Program-made: the position numbers and the translations under genes
Source: Aliarcobacter lanthieri
Lineage (GTDB): Bacteria; Campylobacterota; Campylobacteria; Campylobacterales; Arcobacteraceae
Length of the DNA stretch: 64,000 nucleotides
Assembly: GCF_013201625.1 (NCBI RefSeq)
Contig: NZ_CP053839.1
Coordinates: 248,001 to 312,000 of the forward strand
Reading direction: 5' to 3'
Part shown: positions 36,170-44,974 of the stretch, one piece after another
Layout of the letters: every line of letters starts with the position of its first letter
Numbering within the stretch: position 1 is the first letter of the stretch
Notes under the pieces: generated by a model
What the model was told of the DNA's origin: nothing
Seen by the model: the letters and a program-made list of their open reading frames with translations, nothing else
Databases searched by the model: none

Positions 36170-36182
36170 ATTGTAAATGACA
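36168..36182 (-). repeat. Right terminal inverted repeat of the Tn7-like element
   Basis: Read inward on the minus strand this is TGTCATTTACAATAA, one mismatch from the left end at 13737-13751. On the plus strand it finishes with the expected ACA. Confidence 0.9.
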
Positions 36183-36187
36183 AATCA
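36183..36187. repeat. Right target-site duplication AATCA
   Basis: This direct copy of 13732-13736 immediately follows the ACA terminus. It belongs to dprA codons TGATT on the minus strand. Confidence 0.93.
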
Positions 36188-36452
36188 TAATAGTATTTGA
36201 ATAACCTGCTGATTTATGTGCAATTGTATCTATCCCTATTGCTCCTCCACTTACAATTATATTATTAGCTTCGGATAATAAGTTTACAATCCTTTGAGTC
36301 ACATTTATAGAATATTGTGATGGATGACGGCTTCCAATAACTCCTATTTTCTTCTTTTTTAATAGTTCAAGGTTCCCTATATAATATAAATTCTTTGGGT
36401 ATTGACTCATTTGTTCTAGTTCTTTAATTTTAAAGTCAATATGATTTATCAT
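36183..36452 (-). pseudogene. dprA: dprA 5' portion, truncated by the transposon
   Basis: This holds the first 90 codons of DprA: YPKNLYYIGNLELLKKKKIG, VIGSRHPSQYS, and IIVSGGAIGIDTIAHKSA, the DNA-processing Rossmann signature. Translation then runs into the element, adding four foreign residues (CHLQ) before a stop near 36168. The rest of the gene lies at 13228-13736. The start has only 8 bp separation from the deacetylase-like gene upstream, as in the ilvC-deacetylase-dprA order of Campylobacter. The truncated peptide lacks most of the DNA-binding fold and the RecA-contact region, so it should be inactive. Confidence 0.93.
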
Positions 36453-36460
36453 AAGATTTC

Positions 36461-37630
36461 CTAAAGATAGGGAAGCTGATTTATAAATATTGGTTCAATA
36501 TCATTTAATAGATGTTTTGACTCTTTTAGAACTTTAAATGTAATCTCATAAGGATGCCCAATAGCTATTGCATATCCTTGTTTTTTTGCTATTTTTACAG
36601 CTGATTTTAATTGATTTTGAATAGAAGCAAAATTTCTATCATTATCTAAAAAAGTATCTCTTACTATATATGGGATTTCATATTTTACTGTTAGTTCTTT
36701 TGCTACTGAATTTACAGAAGTTTTACTATCTACAAAAATAAAATTATATTTTTTTAAAGCTTTAAAAAGATTATCCATTGCTTTATAATTTTCAGTAAAT
36801 ACTGAACCTGTATGATTATTTGTATAAATTGCTTTTGGATACCACTCTCGAAGTTGTTTTACTCTTTTTTCTATTACTTCATAAGAATCTGTAATATTTA
36901 AAGTATTATCTTCAAAATTTTTAAATCCACTTGAAGCTTGTAATGGAAAATGTATCATATATAAAGGTAAATTTTGTGCAATTTTTGCAGAATTAGGATG
37001 CCCTTTTGTAGGAGGTAATAAAGACATTGTTATAGGGTATCCTATATTTAATATTTTTTCTTTTTGAGTTTTTGTTACTACATCATCTATAATAATTACA
37101 AGTTTTGGTTTATCATTTAAATTGTGTTTATATTTATCTTTTTTTGTTGTAATTGTTGTATTAATTTCTTTTTTTTGATTATTTTCTTTGATTATTTCTT
37201 CTTTAATTTCAGGATTAGGTTCTTCTTGAGTTTCTATATATTTTTGTTGTTCTTTAGATTCTTTTTTTTCTATTTCTTCAACTTTTTTGAATATATCATC
37301 TTTTATATCTTTTTTTAAGTTTTCTTCATATTCTTCTTTTTCATCTAATTTTTTTATAGTATCTATTAAAACTTGTTTTTTAGGTAGGTTTATATTTGAT
37401 AAAACTTCTTCCATCACCTCTTGATTTGAATATGTTTTTTGTTCTTTTAATATATTGTCATTTTTTTCAATTCTTATTTCTTTCATATCTTTATCAAAAA
37501 AGAAATAACCAACAGCTAAAAATGATAAAACGAATAGTAGTATAATGATAAAGTTTTTAGCTAAGTTCTTTTTTCTAAGAACTCTTCTTATTGGGGATAT
37601 CTTTCTTTTTTTTCTAATTTTTTTAGTCAT
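36461..37630 (-). CDS. Divergent polysaccharide deacetylase-family protein
   Basis: This 389-aa protein has a basic N-terminus, one membrane anchor (about 25-47, FIIILLFVLSFLAVGYFFF), and a long Glu/Lys-rich linker (50-175). The periplasmic catalytic-like domain has KPKLVIIIDDVVTKTQ, YMIHFPLQ, YTNNHTGSVFTEN and YAIAIGHPYE. This is the YibQ/DUF610 divergent polysaccharide deacetylase family, probably acting on envelope glycans, with no firmly established substrate. It sits between ilvC and dprA, the order also found in Campylobacter. Confidence 0.85.
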   Translation of the reverse strand: MTKKIRKKRKISPIRRVLRKKNLAKNFIIILLFVLSFLAVGYFFFDKDMKEIRIEKNDNILKEQKTYSNQEVMEEVLSNINLPKKQVLIDTIKKLDEKEEYEENLKKDIKDDIFKKVEEIEKKESKEQQKYIETQEEPNPEIKEEIIKENNQKKEINTTITTKKDKYKHNLNDKPKLVIIIDDVVTKTQKEKILNIGYPITMSLLPPTKGHPNSAKIAQNLPLYMIHFPLQASSGFKNFEDNTLNITDSYEVIEKRVKQLREWYPKAIYTNNHTGSVFTENYKAMDNLFKALKKYNFIFVDSKTSVNSVAKELTVKYEIPYIVRDTFLDNDRNFASIQNQLKSAVKIAKKQGYAIAIGHPYEITFKVLKESKHLLNDIEPIFINQLPYL

Positions 37631-37643
37631 AAATTAAAAGTAC

Positions 37644-37669
37644 ATTTTAAGAGCAAAGGCTCTTAAAAT
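37644..37669 (-). terminator. Terminator after ilvC
   Basis: A perfect 11-bp stem (ATTTTAAGAGC / GCTCTTAAAAT) with a 4-nt loop lies just beyond the ilvC stop. The downstream minus-strand sequence is T-rich. Confidence 0.75.
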
Positions 37670-37671
37670 AT

Positions 37672-38697
<1,026 letters not shown>

Positions 38698-38800
38698 TTA
38701 TCCTCTATTTTTTGAAAAATTTAAAAAGATTATACAAAAAGCTAACTAAATATAAGATTTAAACTACTACAATATAAACAAATATAAAAAGGATATAAAA

Positions 38801-40648
38801 TTGTTAAAAGATTTATTTATAAAAATACAAACAAATATTAGTAATTTTTCAAATAATGAAAAAAAAGAGTTAGAAAAATTTATAAAAGATGAAATTGTAA
38901 TAAAAGTAGATGAACATTATGAAATAAACTCTAAATATAAAATAGCAACTTTAAAAATTGAAAAAAACTTTGCTGTTTTAGAAGATTTAATAAGCCCATT
39001 AAAGAATGTAAAAATTGAATTAAATAAGCTAAATGGGGCATTTGATAACGATTTGGTTTTAGCAAAAAGGATTTTTAATCCAAGAAGTAAAACAAAAGCA
39101 AAAATAGTAAAAATTCTTGAAGGTAAAAAAACTGAAATTTTAGTTTATGTATCAAATAAAAATTTTTATACACTAAAAGAGCATATAGAATTAAAAAGTA
39201 ATAAAGCAATAAATTACAAAGATAATGATGTAGTAATAATAGATAATAAAGAGTTTGAAGAAATTAAATTTATTGGGAATTTAGATGAGCCTAAAATAGA
39301 TGAATTTATCTCTTTATATTTAAATGGTGAGAATTACAGAGATGAAATAAAAATTGAACCAGAAGCTTTTATGAATGATGAAAAACAAAGAGTAGATTTA
39401 ACAACTTTACCATTTTGTACTATTGATCCAAATAGTGCAAAAGATCATGATGATGCAATATATTATGATGTTGAAAATGCAACTTTATATGTAGCAATAG
39501 CTGATGTTTCATTTTTTGTAAAAGAAAATAGTGATTTAGATAAATTAGCATATAGAAAATCTTCAACTATATATTTAGCTTCGAGAACTTTACCAATGTT
39601 ACCTCCAATTTTAAGTGAAAATCTTTGTTCACTGAAAGAACAAGAAACTAGATATGCTTTTGTTTTTAAATTAGTATTAGATTTAAAAAATTTAAGTGTT
39701 AAAAAATCCGAACTTTTTGAAGCTATTATAAAATCTCATAGAAATTTCTCCTATGGAAGAATTGATAGAGTTATTGATGGATACTTTGATACTTATACAA
39801 ATTTAGAAAAAGAGATTTTTGATTATTTATTACCACTTTATGAGGTTACCAAAACATTTAGACAAAAAAGATTAAAAAAAGGTTTTGATTTTAGAACACA
39901 AGAGAATAGGTTAAAACTTAAAAACCATCTTCTACAAAGTGTAGAAGTTGAAACTTCAACCGCTTCTCATCAATTAGTAGAGGAATGTATGTTACAAGCA
40001 AATATTGAAGCTAGTAGAAAAGTTGGAAATATTGGAATTTTTAGAATTCATGAAGAACCATCTTTTAAAAATATTTCAAAATTAGTTGATGATGTAAATA
40101 TTTTAGGGGTGAAAGCAAAACTTCAAGATAGTGTTAATAGCACAATTTTACATATTCAAGAAGAGGCAAAAAAAGTACTTTTGAGTAATGAAGTAGATGA
40201 ACTTATAATCCAAAGTTTAACTCAAGCAAAATATTCTTCAAAGAATTTAGGACATTTTGGTTTAGGATTTTCTTCATATGCTCATTTCACAAGTCCTATC
40301 CGAAGGTATTCTGATTTAGTTCTTCATCGTATATTAAAGTCAAAACAAATTCCAAAAGATATAGATGATATATGTTTACATATTTCTAATCAAGAGAGAA
40401 AAATAGATCAAATAGTTTGGGATTTTGAGGATAGAAAATATGCAAGATGGGCAAATAATAATATTGGAATAGAGCTAAAAGTAAAAATAGTAGATACACA
40501 AAGAGCTAAAGCAGTTTGTTATGACAAAATGGTTGGGCTAAAAGTAGTTTTAGAAAATTATAAAGCACAGAAACTATTTTCAAAAATAAAGGTGAAAATA
40601 ATTTCTGCTAATATTGCAACTAAAGTGATTGTTGCAACTATTTTATAA
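38801..40648 (+). CDS. rnr: Ribonuclease R (RNB family)
   Basis: This 615-aa 3'-5' exoribonuclease starts at TTG 38801 with AAGGAT correctly spaced. The RNB domain carries CTIDPNSAKDHDDAIYYDV with the catalytic Asp cluster, TLPMLPPILSENLCSLKEQE, and GHFGLGFSSYAHFTSPIRRYSDLVLHR as expected. It is shorter than E. coli RNase R (813 aa), with reduced cold-shock domains and a truncated S1/basic tail, as in other Campylobacterota. It degrades structured RNA. The end overlaps fliW by 6 bp in convergent orientation. Confidence 0.92.
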   Translation: MLKDLFIKIQTNISNFSNNEKKELEKFIKDEIVIKVDEHYEINSKYKIATLKIEKNFAVLEDLISPLKNVKIELNKLNGAFDNDLVLAKRIFNPRSKTKAKIVKILEGKKTEILVYVSNKNFYTLKEHIELKSNKAINYKDNDVVIIDNKEFEEIKFIGNLDEPKIDEFISLYLNGENYRDEIKIEPEAFMNDEKQRVDLTTLPFCTIDPNSAKDHDDAIYYDVENATLYVAIADVSFFVKENSDLDKLAYRKSSTIYLASRTLPMLPPILSENLCSLKEQETRYAFVFKLVLDLKNLSVKKSELFEAIIKSHRNFSYGRIDRVIDGYFDTYTNLEKEIFDYLLPLYEVTKTFRQKRLKKGFDFRTQENRLKLKNHLLQSVEVETSTASHQLVEECMLQANIEASRKVGNIGIFRIHEEPSFKNISKLVDDVNILGVKAKLQDSVNSTILHIQEEAKKVLLSNEVDELIIQSLTQAKYSSKNLGHFGLGFSSYAHFTSPIRRYSDLVLHRILKSKQIPKDIDDICLHISNQERKIDQIVWDFEDRKYARWANNNIGIELKVKIVDTQRAKAVCYDKMVGLKVVLENYKAQKLFSKIKVKIISANIATKVIVATIL

Positions 40649-41017
40649 ATGTACGCATTTATTTAAAGAAGCTAAATATGGCTCAACTTGTTCACTTGTA
40701 ACATATTGTCCAACTAGTTTTTCTTTTTCATTTATAAAAATTGGAGCAACTAAGTTTACAATTGAATGTTCTACTGGGTCTTGAGAAACAACTATAAAAT
40801 AAGTGTCAAAATCATCTTTTGAACTTATTTTTAATTTTTCTAAACTAGATTGATCTATAATAAAATCAAATGATACTTTATTTAAAGCTTTAATATTTAT
40901 GATAGATATCTTCGTGTTTCCATCTAATTTTAAAAATGAGAAAAACTCATCAACTTTTTCAACTTCTAAGCTTGAAACATTTTCAAAACCTAAGATAGGA
41001 AGAACTATTTTGTACAT
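40643..41017 (-). CDS. fliW: Flagellar assembly factor FliW
   Basis: This 124-aa protein matches FliW: MYKIVLPILGFENVSSLEVEKVDEFF at the start, a central YFIVVSQDP, and the signature HSIVNLVAPIFIN. FliW binds flagellin and antagonises CsrA, coupling flagellin translation to filament assembly. No csrA is adjacent here. It is convergent with rnr and divergent from holA. Confidence 0.85.
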   Translation of the reverse strand: MYKIVLPILGFENVSSLEVEKVDEFFSFLKLDGNTKISIINIKALNKVSFDFIIDQSSLEKLKISSKDDFDTYFIVVSQDPVEHSIVNLVAPIFINEKEKLVGQYVTSEQVEPYLASLNKCVHL

Positions 41018-41081
41018 AAAAACCCCTTAATTAAAAATAATAAAATTATAATAAAAGAAAACTTAGGATAATATTTTATTT

Positions 41082-42062
41082 ATGTATAAAAATGAATTTG
41101 ATAAATATCTAAAACAAAATAAAAAATTTGATGCATATATGTTTTATGGGCAATCTACATTTCTAATTGAACAATACTCATCTTTAGTTGCACAACTTGT
41201 TGCTAATGGTGATGAGATAGAAAAATTATATTTCGAAGAGTATAATTTTAAATATTCAAAAGATAGATTGTTACAATCATCACTATTTACTACAAATAAT
41301 GTATTATTAATAAAAATAGATAAAAAAATACCAAAAAAAGAGCTTGATTCATTAGTTGAAGCTTGTAATACAAATAAAGATAGTACTTTAATTCTTGCTT
41401 GTATGGGAGATAGTGAATTTAAATCTATGGAGAGTAGTTTTAGTTTAAAAAACAATGCTTGTTCTATTAGATTTTTTGCATTAAATAATAGTGAAGCTAT
41501 AGGTTTTTTACAAAATGAAGCAAGAAGATTGAAAGTAGATTATGAAGAAGGAGCTTTAAGTCATTTATATTTTATGCATAGACAAGATTTAAGTTTAAGT
41601 GCAAATGATTTAAATAAATTAGCTATTCTTGATGAAAAGATTACTATAAAAACTGTTGATTTGCATTGTTTTGGTGTTGGAAGTGTAAATTTTGATGAGT
41701 TTTTACAAAATTTACTTAGTTTCAAAGATATTAGTGAAGATATAGCAAGACTACTAGAAGAGGGAATGAATGAGATTTTTATTTTAAATCAAATTGCATC
41801 TTTTATTCAACAACTATTTATGATTAGTTCTAATGCAAGACTTTATGCTGTTGTAAATCCAGTTGAAATTTTGGGTTATAATCCACCAAAACATATTTGG
41901 GAAGCTAAATCAAAACTAGCAATAAACATAAAACCAAAACAGTTTTTAAAGATGTTAGAGTTTATTTTAAATTTAGAATTAGAGATGAAAACTTCAAAAA
42001 TAGATAATATTAATCTATATTTACAAGCAAGTTTAAGAAAATTTATAGTTTTATTTAGATAA
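41082..42062 (+). CDS. holA: DNA polymerase III subunit delta
   Basis: This 326-aa clamp-loader subunit opens the beta clamp. The N-terminus FDAYMFYGQSTFLIEQYSS matches HolA (degenerate AAA+ fold without Walker A). ILACMGDSEFKSM and the HRQDLSLSANDLNKLAIL helical region follow, and the C-terminal collar helices are ILNLELEMKTSKIDNI. It lies downstream of rnr, as in Campylobacter, and upstream of the rpsF operon. Confidence 0.88.
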   Translation: MYKNEFDKYLKQNKKFDAYMFYGQSTFLIEQYSSLVAQLVANGDEIEKLYFEEYNFKYSKDRLLQSSLFTTNNVLLIKIDKKIPKKELDSLVEACNTNKDSTLILACMGDSEFKSMESSFSLKNNACSIRFFALNNSEAIGFLQNEARRLKVDYEEGALSHLYFMHRQDLSLSANDLNKLAILDEKITIKTVDLHCFGVGSVNFDEFLQNLLSFKDISEDIARLLEEGMNEIFILNQIASFIQQLFMISSNARLYAVVNPVEILGYNPPKHIWEAKSKLAINIKPKQFLKMLEFILNLELEMKTSKIDNINLYLQASLRKFIVLFR

Positions 42063-42071
42063 AATCACAAA

Positions 42072-42118
42072 CTTTACAAAAAAATTAATCCTTGCTGATA
42101 GGTCTAGGAAATGTAAAG
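42072..42118 (+). promoter_or_regulatory. Structured leader of rpsF-ssb-rpsR
   Basis: CTTTACA (42072-42078) pairs perfectly with TGTAAAG (42112-42118), with an inner TCCT/AGGA pairing. This lies between holA and the rpsF start. Many bacteria regulate this operon by S6:S18 binding to such a leader. I cannot match the conserved CCG bulge with certainty, so autoregulation is an inference from position. Confidence 0.3.
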
Positions 42119-42147
42119 AAAATCGGCACAATCTATAAGGAGAACGA

Positions 42148-42504
42148 ATGTCTAAATTAAAACATTATGAAACAATGTTTATTTTAAAGCCTACATTAAC
42201 TGAAGAAGAAACTGTAGCACAACTTGAAGGTGTTAAAGCACTATTTGAAAAAAATGGAGCTGAAATTGTTGCAACTGATAATATTGGAATTAGAGAGTTA
42301 GCATACGAAATTGAAAGATGTAAAAGAGGTTACTATTATGTAATCTATTTTAAAGCACCAGCAGCTTCAATTGCTGAAATTGAAAGAAATTATAGAAATA
42401 ATGAAGAATTAATCAGATTTATTTTCATTAAATATGAAACTAAAAAAGAGATTGCTTCTTGGACAAAAATGAGTGATGAGGCTTTAAAAAAAGCTGCAAA
42501 GTAA
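42148..42504 (+). CDS. rpsF: 30S ribosomal protein S6
   Basis: This 118-aa primary rRNA-binding protein of the small-subunit platform pairs with S18. [17 protein letters not shown], the beta-alpha-beta fold and [21 protein letters not shown] match S6. A TAAGGAGAAC Shine-Dalgarno precedes the ATG. It is first gene of rpsF-ssb-rpsR. Confidence 0.97.
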   Translation: MSKLKHYETMFILKPTLTEEETVAQLEGVKALFEKNGAEIVATDNIGIRELAYEIERCKRGYYYVIYFKAPAASIAEIERNYRNNEELIRFIFIKYETKKEIASWTKMSDEALKKAAK

Positions 42505-42526
42505 CACTTTAATAAGGAGCCTTTAA

Positions 42527-43018
42527 ATGTATAATAAAGTAATTATGGTTGGAAACTTAACTAGAGATATAGAATTGAGATATTTACCATCTGGTTCAGC
42601 TTTAGCGAAAAGTGCTATTGCAACATCTTTTAGATTTAAATCACAAACTGGTGAACAAAAAGAAGAAGTTTGTTTTTTAGATTTTAATATGTTTGGAAGA
42701 GCAGCTGAGGTTGCTAATCAATACTTAAAAAAAGGTTCTAAAGTTTTATTAGAAGGAAGACTTGTATTTGAGCAATGGACTGCACAAGATGGAACTACAA
42801 GAAGTAGACACTCTTTGAGAGTTGATGAGATGAAAATGCTTGATTCAAAAGGTACATCAGAGCAAGGAAGTAGTTATAATCAACCTATGCAAAATCAGTA
42901 CAATGAACCTAATCCTTCATATAACAATGAATATAATGGTGCAGGAAGAGAACAACAAAAACCAAGAGTTGTGCAAAATATTCCTGAAATTGATATCGAT
43001 GACGAAATACCGTTTTAG
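42527..43018 (+). CDS. ssb: Single-stranded DNA-binding protein
   Basis: This 163-aa tetrameric SSB protects single strands and recruits repair and replication factors. The OB fold begins MYNKVIMVGNLTRDIELRYL, with VCFLDFNMFGRAAEVANQYL and GSKVLLEGRL. A disordered Gln/Asn-rich linker follows, with the acidic tip IDIDDEIPF that binds partner proteins. The conserved rpsF-ssb-rpsR order supports it. This is the housekeeping SSB. Confidence 0.97.
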   Translation: MYNKVIMVGNLTRDIELRYLPSGSALAKSAIATSFRFKSQTGEQKEEVCFLDFNMFGRAAEVANQYLKKGSKVLLEGRLVFEQWTAQDGTTRSRHSLRVDEMKMLDSKGTSEQGSSYNQPMQNQYNEPNPSYNNEYNGAGREQQKPRVVQNIPEIDIDDEIPF

Positions 43019-43036
43019 AAATAAAGGGAGATAATT

Positions 43037-43303
43037 ATGGCAGAAAGAAGAAAATACGGAAAAAAATCTTGTAAATATACAGAGATGAAAGTTGAGTTTA
43101 TTGACTATAAAAATACTGAATTATTAAAAATTTCAATGAGTGAAAGAGGTAAAATTATGCCTAGAAGACTTACTGGAAATTCTAAAAATGCTCAAGAGAT
43201 GGTAGAAAAAGCTATTAAAAGAGCAAGACATATGGCATTAGTTCCATATATTGTTGATACAAAAAATATCACAGATACTGCTTACGCAAGAACATTCTTA
43301 TAA
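43037..43303 (+). CDS. rpsR: 30S ribosomal protein S18
   Basis: This 88-aa basic ribosomal protein partners S6 on the 30S platform. [53 protein letters not shown] is split here as the family signature, with PRRLTG and [14 protein letters not shown] most diagnostic. A GGGAG Shine-Dalgarno precedes it. It is the last gene of the operon, followed by a strong terminator. Confidence 0.96.
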   Translation: MAERRKYGKKSCKYTEMKVEFIDYKNTELLKISMSERGKIMPRRLTGNSKNAQEMVEKAIKRARHMALVPYIVDTKNITDTAYARTFL

Positions 43304-43321
43304 TAATTTATAAGGATATAT

Positions 43322-43352
43322 AAAGGGAAGAAGATTTAATCTTCTTCCCTTT
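43322..43352 (+). terminator. Terminator of the rpsF-ssb-rpsR operon
   Basis: A perfect 14-bp stem (AAAGGGAAGAAGAT / ATCTTCTTCCCTTT) with a TTA loop is followed by a T-run (43350-43355). It starts 18 bp after the rpsR stop. Confidence 0.93.
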
Positions 43353-43374
43353 TTTCATTTAAATAGGTTTAATA

Positions 43375-43575
43375 TTGAAAGACAAACTGACAACGGCTTT
43401 AAAATTGCGTTTTGAATACTATAATATATATGAAGATAAAGAAGAAAGTTGGCATAAAAAGTATAAATATCATAAATTATATAAAGTAGTAGTAAAAAGT
43501 TTTGAATATGATTTTAAAGATATTGCTAAGATAATGCCAAAATTACTTCTAGAAGAGTTTAAAGAAAAACTATAG
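43375..43575 (+). CDS. Small hypothetical protein
   Basis: This is a 66-aa frame from a TTG at 43375, after the operon terminator. It is rich in Lys, Tyr and Glu, with a predicted helix pair (VVKSFEYDFKDIAKIMPKLLLEEFKEK). Codon use resembles neighbours, and it runs up to the cysS 3' end, overlapping by 6 bp. No good Shine-Dalgarno is seen (AGG at about 8 nt) and no family recognised, so it may or may not be expressed. Confidence 0.45.
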   Translation: MKDKLTTALKLRFEYYNIYEDKEESWHKKYKYHKLYKVVVKSFEYDFKDIAKIMPKLLLEEFKEKL

Positions 43576-44973
43576 TTTTTCCCAAACTGTTCCATTAATT
43601 GTATCCATTAAAGAAATCCCAAGTTTTGACAACTCATTTCTAATGCTATCTGCTTTTATAAAATCTCTTTGTTTTTTAGCTTCATCTCTTTGAATAATCA
43701 ACTCTTCTATATTAGTTTTAGTTTTGTCATCTATTCCAAATTGAAAATATGAGTAAGCATCACTTCCACCAACTCCTAAAACATATTCAATAAACTCTAT
43801 ATTTGAAACTAATTCTTTTTTTAAGTTTTTATCTTTTTGATTTAAATCTAATTTATCATTTCCATTGTTTATCATTTCATCAATTAAAGAAAGTACAATA
43901 GAAGTATTTAAGTCATCATTTAAAGCATTTAAGATGTTTGATTCAAAATCTTTATTTATATTTGAACCATCAATGGCATAAACTCTTTTTTTTAGTCTAT
44001 AAAGCTTATCAAGTCTTTTTTTTGAAGCTATCAAATCTTCTTCATTAAAGTTTAAATTTGCTCGATAGTGAGTAGAAAGTAGATAAAATCTTATAACTTC
44101 ACCACTATAAGAATTTAAAACATCTTTTAAAAAAAATGAGTTTCCCAATGATTTACTCATTTTTTCACCATTTATATTTACAAAACCATTATGCATCCAA
44201 TATTTTGCTAAATGTTGTTTTGTTGCACATCTTGTTTGACTAGCTTCATTCTCATGATGAGGAAATAGTAAATCAGCTCCACCAGCATGAATGTCTATTT
44301 GAAAAGTTTCATTCTTATAAGCTAAATGTTTATCAATCATCGCACTACATTCAATATGCCATCCTGGACGACCTCTTCCAAAATTTGAATCAAAACTTAC
44401 ATCATCTATCTTTTCAAATTTCCATAGAGCAAAATCAGCATTATTCCTTTTTTCTTTGTTTATTTCAACTCTTGCAATTGTATTTTCATCATTTACTTTT
44501 TTTGATAAAGTTCCATACTCTTTATCTTTTGAGATATCAAAATAAATACTATCACTTGTTTTATATGCAATATCTTTTGAAAGTAAATTTTCTATCATCT
44601 CTTTCATAGCTTCAAGATTTTCAGTTGCTTTTGGTTCTATAGAATTTGGTAAAATATTTAAAGAGTTCATATCATTTTTATAAGCATTTATATAAAAGTT
44701 TGTAATTTCTTTTAATGTTTTACCACTTTCATTCATTTTTTTTATAATTTTATCATCAATATCAGTAAAATTTTTTGTCATAATAACTTCATAAGAGTTT
44801 GCTTTTAAAACTCTGTGAAGTAAATCAAAAGCAATAGCACTTCTTGCATGTCCTAAGTGTGAATCATCATAAACAGTTGGTCCACAAACATATATTTTTG
44901 CAATATTAGGTTTTATTGAATGAAATTCTACTTTTTCTTTTTTTGATGAATCATAAATATAAATCTTTTTCAT
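43570..44973 (-). CDS. cysS: Cysteinyl-tRNA synthetase
   Basis: This 467-aa class I synthetase charges tRNA(Cys). The HIGH-type motif is YDDSHLGHARSAIAFD, preceded by the zinc Cys in IYVCGPTVY. The zinc set continues at WHIECSAM and HHENEASQ. KMSKSLGNSF is the KMSKS loop, and the helical anticodon domain follows. Length is normal. It starts 1 bp after nusA on the same strand, so they are likely co-transcribed. Confidence 0.97.
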   Translation of the reverse strand: MKKIYIYDSSKKEKVEFHSIKPNIAKIYVCGPTVYDDSHLGHARSAIAFDLLHRVLKANSYEVIMTKNFTDIDDKIIKKMNESGKTLKEITNFYINAYKNDMNSLNILPNSIEPKATENLEAMKEMIENLLSKDIAYKTSDSIYFDISKDKEYGTLSKKVNDENTIARVEINKEKRNNADFALWKFEKIDDVSFDSNFGRGRPGWHIECSAMIDKHLAYKNETFQIDIHAGGADLLFPHHENEASQTRCATKQHLAKYWMHNGFVNINGEKMSKSLGNSFFLKDVLNSYSGEVIRFYLLSTHYRANLNFNEEDLIASKKRLDKLYRLKKRVYAIDGSNINKDFESNILNALNDDLNTSIVLSLIDEMINNGNDKLDLNQKDKNLKKELVSNIEFIEYVLGVGGSDAYSYFQFGIDDKTKTNIEELIIQRDEAKKQRDFIKADSIRNELSKLGISLMDTINGTVWEKL

Positions 44974-44974
44974 T

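Larger units (their letters stand above)
13737..36182. mobile_element. Complete Tn7-like transposon inserted in dprA
   Basis: The element is 22,446 bp. It has 5'-TGT...ACA-3' termini with 15-nt terminal inverted repeats (TGTAATTTACAATAA left; TGTCATTTACAATAA right, read inward), internal reiterated 15-bp motifs at both ends, and a 5-bp direct duplication AATCA outside. Transposition genes tnsA (frame-shifted), tnsB, tnsC and tniQ are packed at the left end. Cargo is Hxs peptide maturation, restriction-modification, a membrane protein/methyltransferase pair, a tyrosine recombinase, a HEPN/Toprim-type protein, Gabija and an unknown 421-aa protein. The dprA frame is restored exactly on in-silico excision, so the insertion looks clean, with no later end decay. 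I saw no cas genes or CRISPR repeats. Intact transposase motifs suggest it may still be mobile, subject to how tnsA is expressed. Confidence 0.95.

Noticed and set aside
13737-36182. CRISPR-associated transposon
   Set aside because: No Cas6/7/8/5 or Cas12-like protein and no direct-repeat array were seen anywhere in the element.
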